64,000 bases of DNA from Anabaena minutissima FACHB-250 (GTDB lineage: Bacteria > Cyanobacteriota > Cyanobacteriia > Cyanobacteriales > Nostocaceae). The translations under genes and the position numbers were made by a program. The stretch spans positions 62,001 through 126,000 of the forward strand of contig NZ_JACJRG010000004.1 of assembly GCF_014697125.1 (NCBI RefSeq), given 5' to 3'. Every line of letters starts with the position of its first letter. The stretch's first letter is position 1. Of this stretch, positions 62,524 to 64,000 are shown one piece after another. The notes below the pieces were generated by a model. That model was not told where the DNA came from and did no database searches. It saw only the letters and a list, made by a program, of their open reading frames with translations.

Positions 62524-63606
62524 TTACGCTGTTGGAGTCAATGATTGCACTCTTGATTCAGACTCCCAATCTAATGGATTCCATACCCGTTCTTCCAGAG
62601 CCATCTGTTCAATTAAACTAGCTAATCTCAAAGCCTTAAGTGCTTGTTCACCACCTACGGAGGGCTGATTACCACCGTGTACGCAGTTGACAAAATGTTC
62701 TAATTCTGCACTTAGGGGTTGAATGTTGGTAGTATAAACTTTTTCAATCAAACCATCTTGCCGATATAAAACTTGCTTATGATCGTTGAGAGAGTTAGCA
62801 GGTGTTTGTCGATGAATTAAAATTTCATTCTTGAGAAAATCTGCTTCAGTAAATGAGTTTTTACAGTGGGCAACGATACGGCGGATTTTACGGTGTGTGA
62901 CTTTGCTGGCTGTCAAAGTGGCAACAATGCCATTGGCAAATCCCAAGGTAGCCGTCACATAATCTAAATAACCAGAGTCCAAGGAACGAGTACCACTAGC
63001 GGTTAATTTGGTTACTGGTGAAGCTGCTAATTCCAACAATAAATCAATGTCGTGAATCATCAAATCCAGCACCACCGAAACATCATTGGCTCGGTCAGAG
63101 TAAGGACTCATCCGGTGAGCTTCTAATGCTAAAACTTCTTCTGTTTTCAGGACTTTGTGCAGCTCGCGGAAGGCTGGATTAAATCGCTCAATATGACCTA
63201 CTTGCAGGATACACTGAGAATCAGCAGCAGCATTGACTAAGGATTCCGCCTCAGAAATACTAGCAGCAATGGGTTTTTCAATTAAGACATGAATGCCTGC
63301 CAAAAGACAGTTGATGCCCACAGCATAATGCAAGCGAGTGGGAACAGCTATGCACACAGCTTCTACATGGGGGAGCAGGTCACAGTAATCTTCAAAAAAA
63401 CGCACCTTGTATTTACTGGCGGTTTCTAAGCCTCGTTCGACATTAATATCTGACACACCGACTAGTTCAACATCCTTCATTGAACCCAGTGTCCGGGCGT
63501 GATGTTGTCCCATGTTGCCTACGCCGATTACACCTATGCGAATCGGTCGTGGCTGGTTGCGCTGTGTATATGAATTTGGTTCTGCCACTGACATGCTATT
63601 TTGCAC
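62524..63606 (-). CDS. Gfo/Idh/MocA family oxidoreductase
   Basis: About 360 residues. A GTG at 63606 has a GAGGAG ribosome site 9 bases upstream and is my preferred start; ATG 63594 and TTG 63630 are alternatives. The N-terminal Rossmann domain has IRIGVIGVGNMGQHHA, SDINVERG, and EKPIA with the catalytic-type Lys; the C-terminal domain has SPYSDRANDVSVVLDLMIHDIDLLL. It would oxidise or reduce a sugar or sugar nucleotide with NAD(P). A similar gene type acts in UDP-sugar pathways, but the substrate is unknown. Confidence 0.87.
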   Translation of the reverse strand: MQNSMSVAEPNSYTQRNQPRPIRIGVIGVGNMGQHHARTLGSMKDVELVGVSDINVERGLETASKYKVRFFEDYCDLLPHVEAVCIAVPTRLHYAVGINCLLAGIHVLIEKPIAASISEAESLVNAAADSQCILQVGHIERFNPAFRELHKVLKTEEVLALEAHRMSPYSDRANDVSVVLDLMIHDIDLLLELAASPVTKLTASGTRSLDSGYLDYVTATLGFANGIVATLTASKVTHRKIRRIVAHCKNSFTEADFLKNEILIHRQTPANSLNDHKQVLYRQDGLIEKVYTTNIQPLSAELEHFVNCVHGGNQPSVGGEQALKALRLASLIEQMALEERVWNPLDWESESRVQSLTPTA

Positions 63607-64000
63607 TATTGTTCTCTCCTCAACCACCAAATTTAGAGACGCTATGGCCGTTGGCGTTTATACTTGACAGCCGATTATTATCCGTCTAAAACCATCCAGA
63701 TGGTAACATAGAGGCTCTGTTTATGAAGAATTTCAAAGTTTGCGATGAGTTCCCGTAATTTGGCTGTCTTTTGTACAGACATTGCTCAAGTGTACGGTTT
63801 TTTCTGTTATACACAAACTACAATCAGCCTTTTTATTACCTTTAAAAACCTAGTAGTTCTAAGTGGAAATATTTAAAAGACAGTTAGACAATAAATTATC
63901 TGGATTAAAGATTAGCAATTCCATTGTGAGGAAAATTACAAATTAATTAACAACAATATCATACTGGAATACTTACACAAAAAAAGATTTATCTAAGATG
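63607..64000. other. Region upstream of the oxidoreductase gene to window end
   Basis: About 394 bases, AT-rich, holding the promoter of the minus-strand gene. A fragment of the GAGACGCTATGGCCGTTGGCG-type dispersed repeat is at about 63636-63658. No gene is visible to the window end. Confidence 0.45.

Overview
This window is a 64 kb piece of a cyanobacterial chromosome, most likely from a filamentous, heterocyst-type Nostoc/Anabaena relative. Evidence: a Psb27 photosystem II lipoprotein, a CofH deazaflavin synthase, an OprB-type porin, DUF3318, a probable PatD heterocyst-frequency protein, very frequent HIP1 octamers (GCGATCGC), and many 7-bp short tandem repeats (STRRs) between genes. There is no rRNA, tRNA, CRISPR array, prophage or intact insertion sequence that I can see. 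Coding density is ordinary and most genes are single transcription units.

Layout: 1-594 is the 3' end of an outer-membrane porin, followed by a clear terminator. 681-1758 holds two small uncharacterised cyanobacterial genes. 1778-6568 (minus) is a surface-glycan-like cluster: a GT2+GtrA polyprenyl-phosphate glycosyltransferase, a GT39-type membrane glycosyltransferase and a secreted dimethylformamidase-like protein. 6982-8670 holds cofH and psb27. 8968-11605 holds a secreted GHL10-type glycoside hydrolase, an orphan ParE/RelE-type antitoxin with a wrecked toxin behind it, and a Uma2 nuclease. 11652-15607 (minus) holds an alpha/beta hydrolase and DNA polymerase I. 15877-18476 holds a PEP-CTERM protein and a transglutaminase-like protein. 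18825-24087 holds a SERCA-like Ca2+ ATPase, recF, a hypothetical gene and an MgtC-like gene. 24520-33424 holds a PEP-synthase-like protein with a decayed ATP-grasp, a baeRF protein, scpA, a sugar nucleotidyltransferase, speA and ndk. 33580-36602 holds TerC, a PIN-toxin remnant and three hypothetical genes. 36874-42888 holds acsA, a TPR protein, relA/spoT and probable patD. 42956-49679 holds a TIGR02921-type PEP-CTERM membrane protein and two convergent paralogous histidine kinases. 50281-57420 holds TamB and a fused double-ATPase ABC protein. 57572-63606 (all minus) holds rdgB, a phosphoglucomutase family gene, a chromosomal ParM-ParR-like pair, a DedA gene and a Gfo/Idh/MocA oxidoreductase.

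The most interesting candidate system is the ParM/ParR-like actin-plus-adaptor pair at 59885-61524, sitting among housekeeping genes. Other points worth following: replacement of the third exonuclease-motif Asp in DNA polymerase I; a PEP-synthase homologue with a degenerate nucleotide-binding half; inactivated toxin remnants at 10729 and 34481; two-variant and single-variant heptamer arrays abutting acsA and relA stop codons; and intergenic repeat sequence captured inside coding regions.
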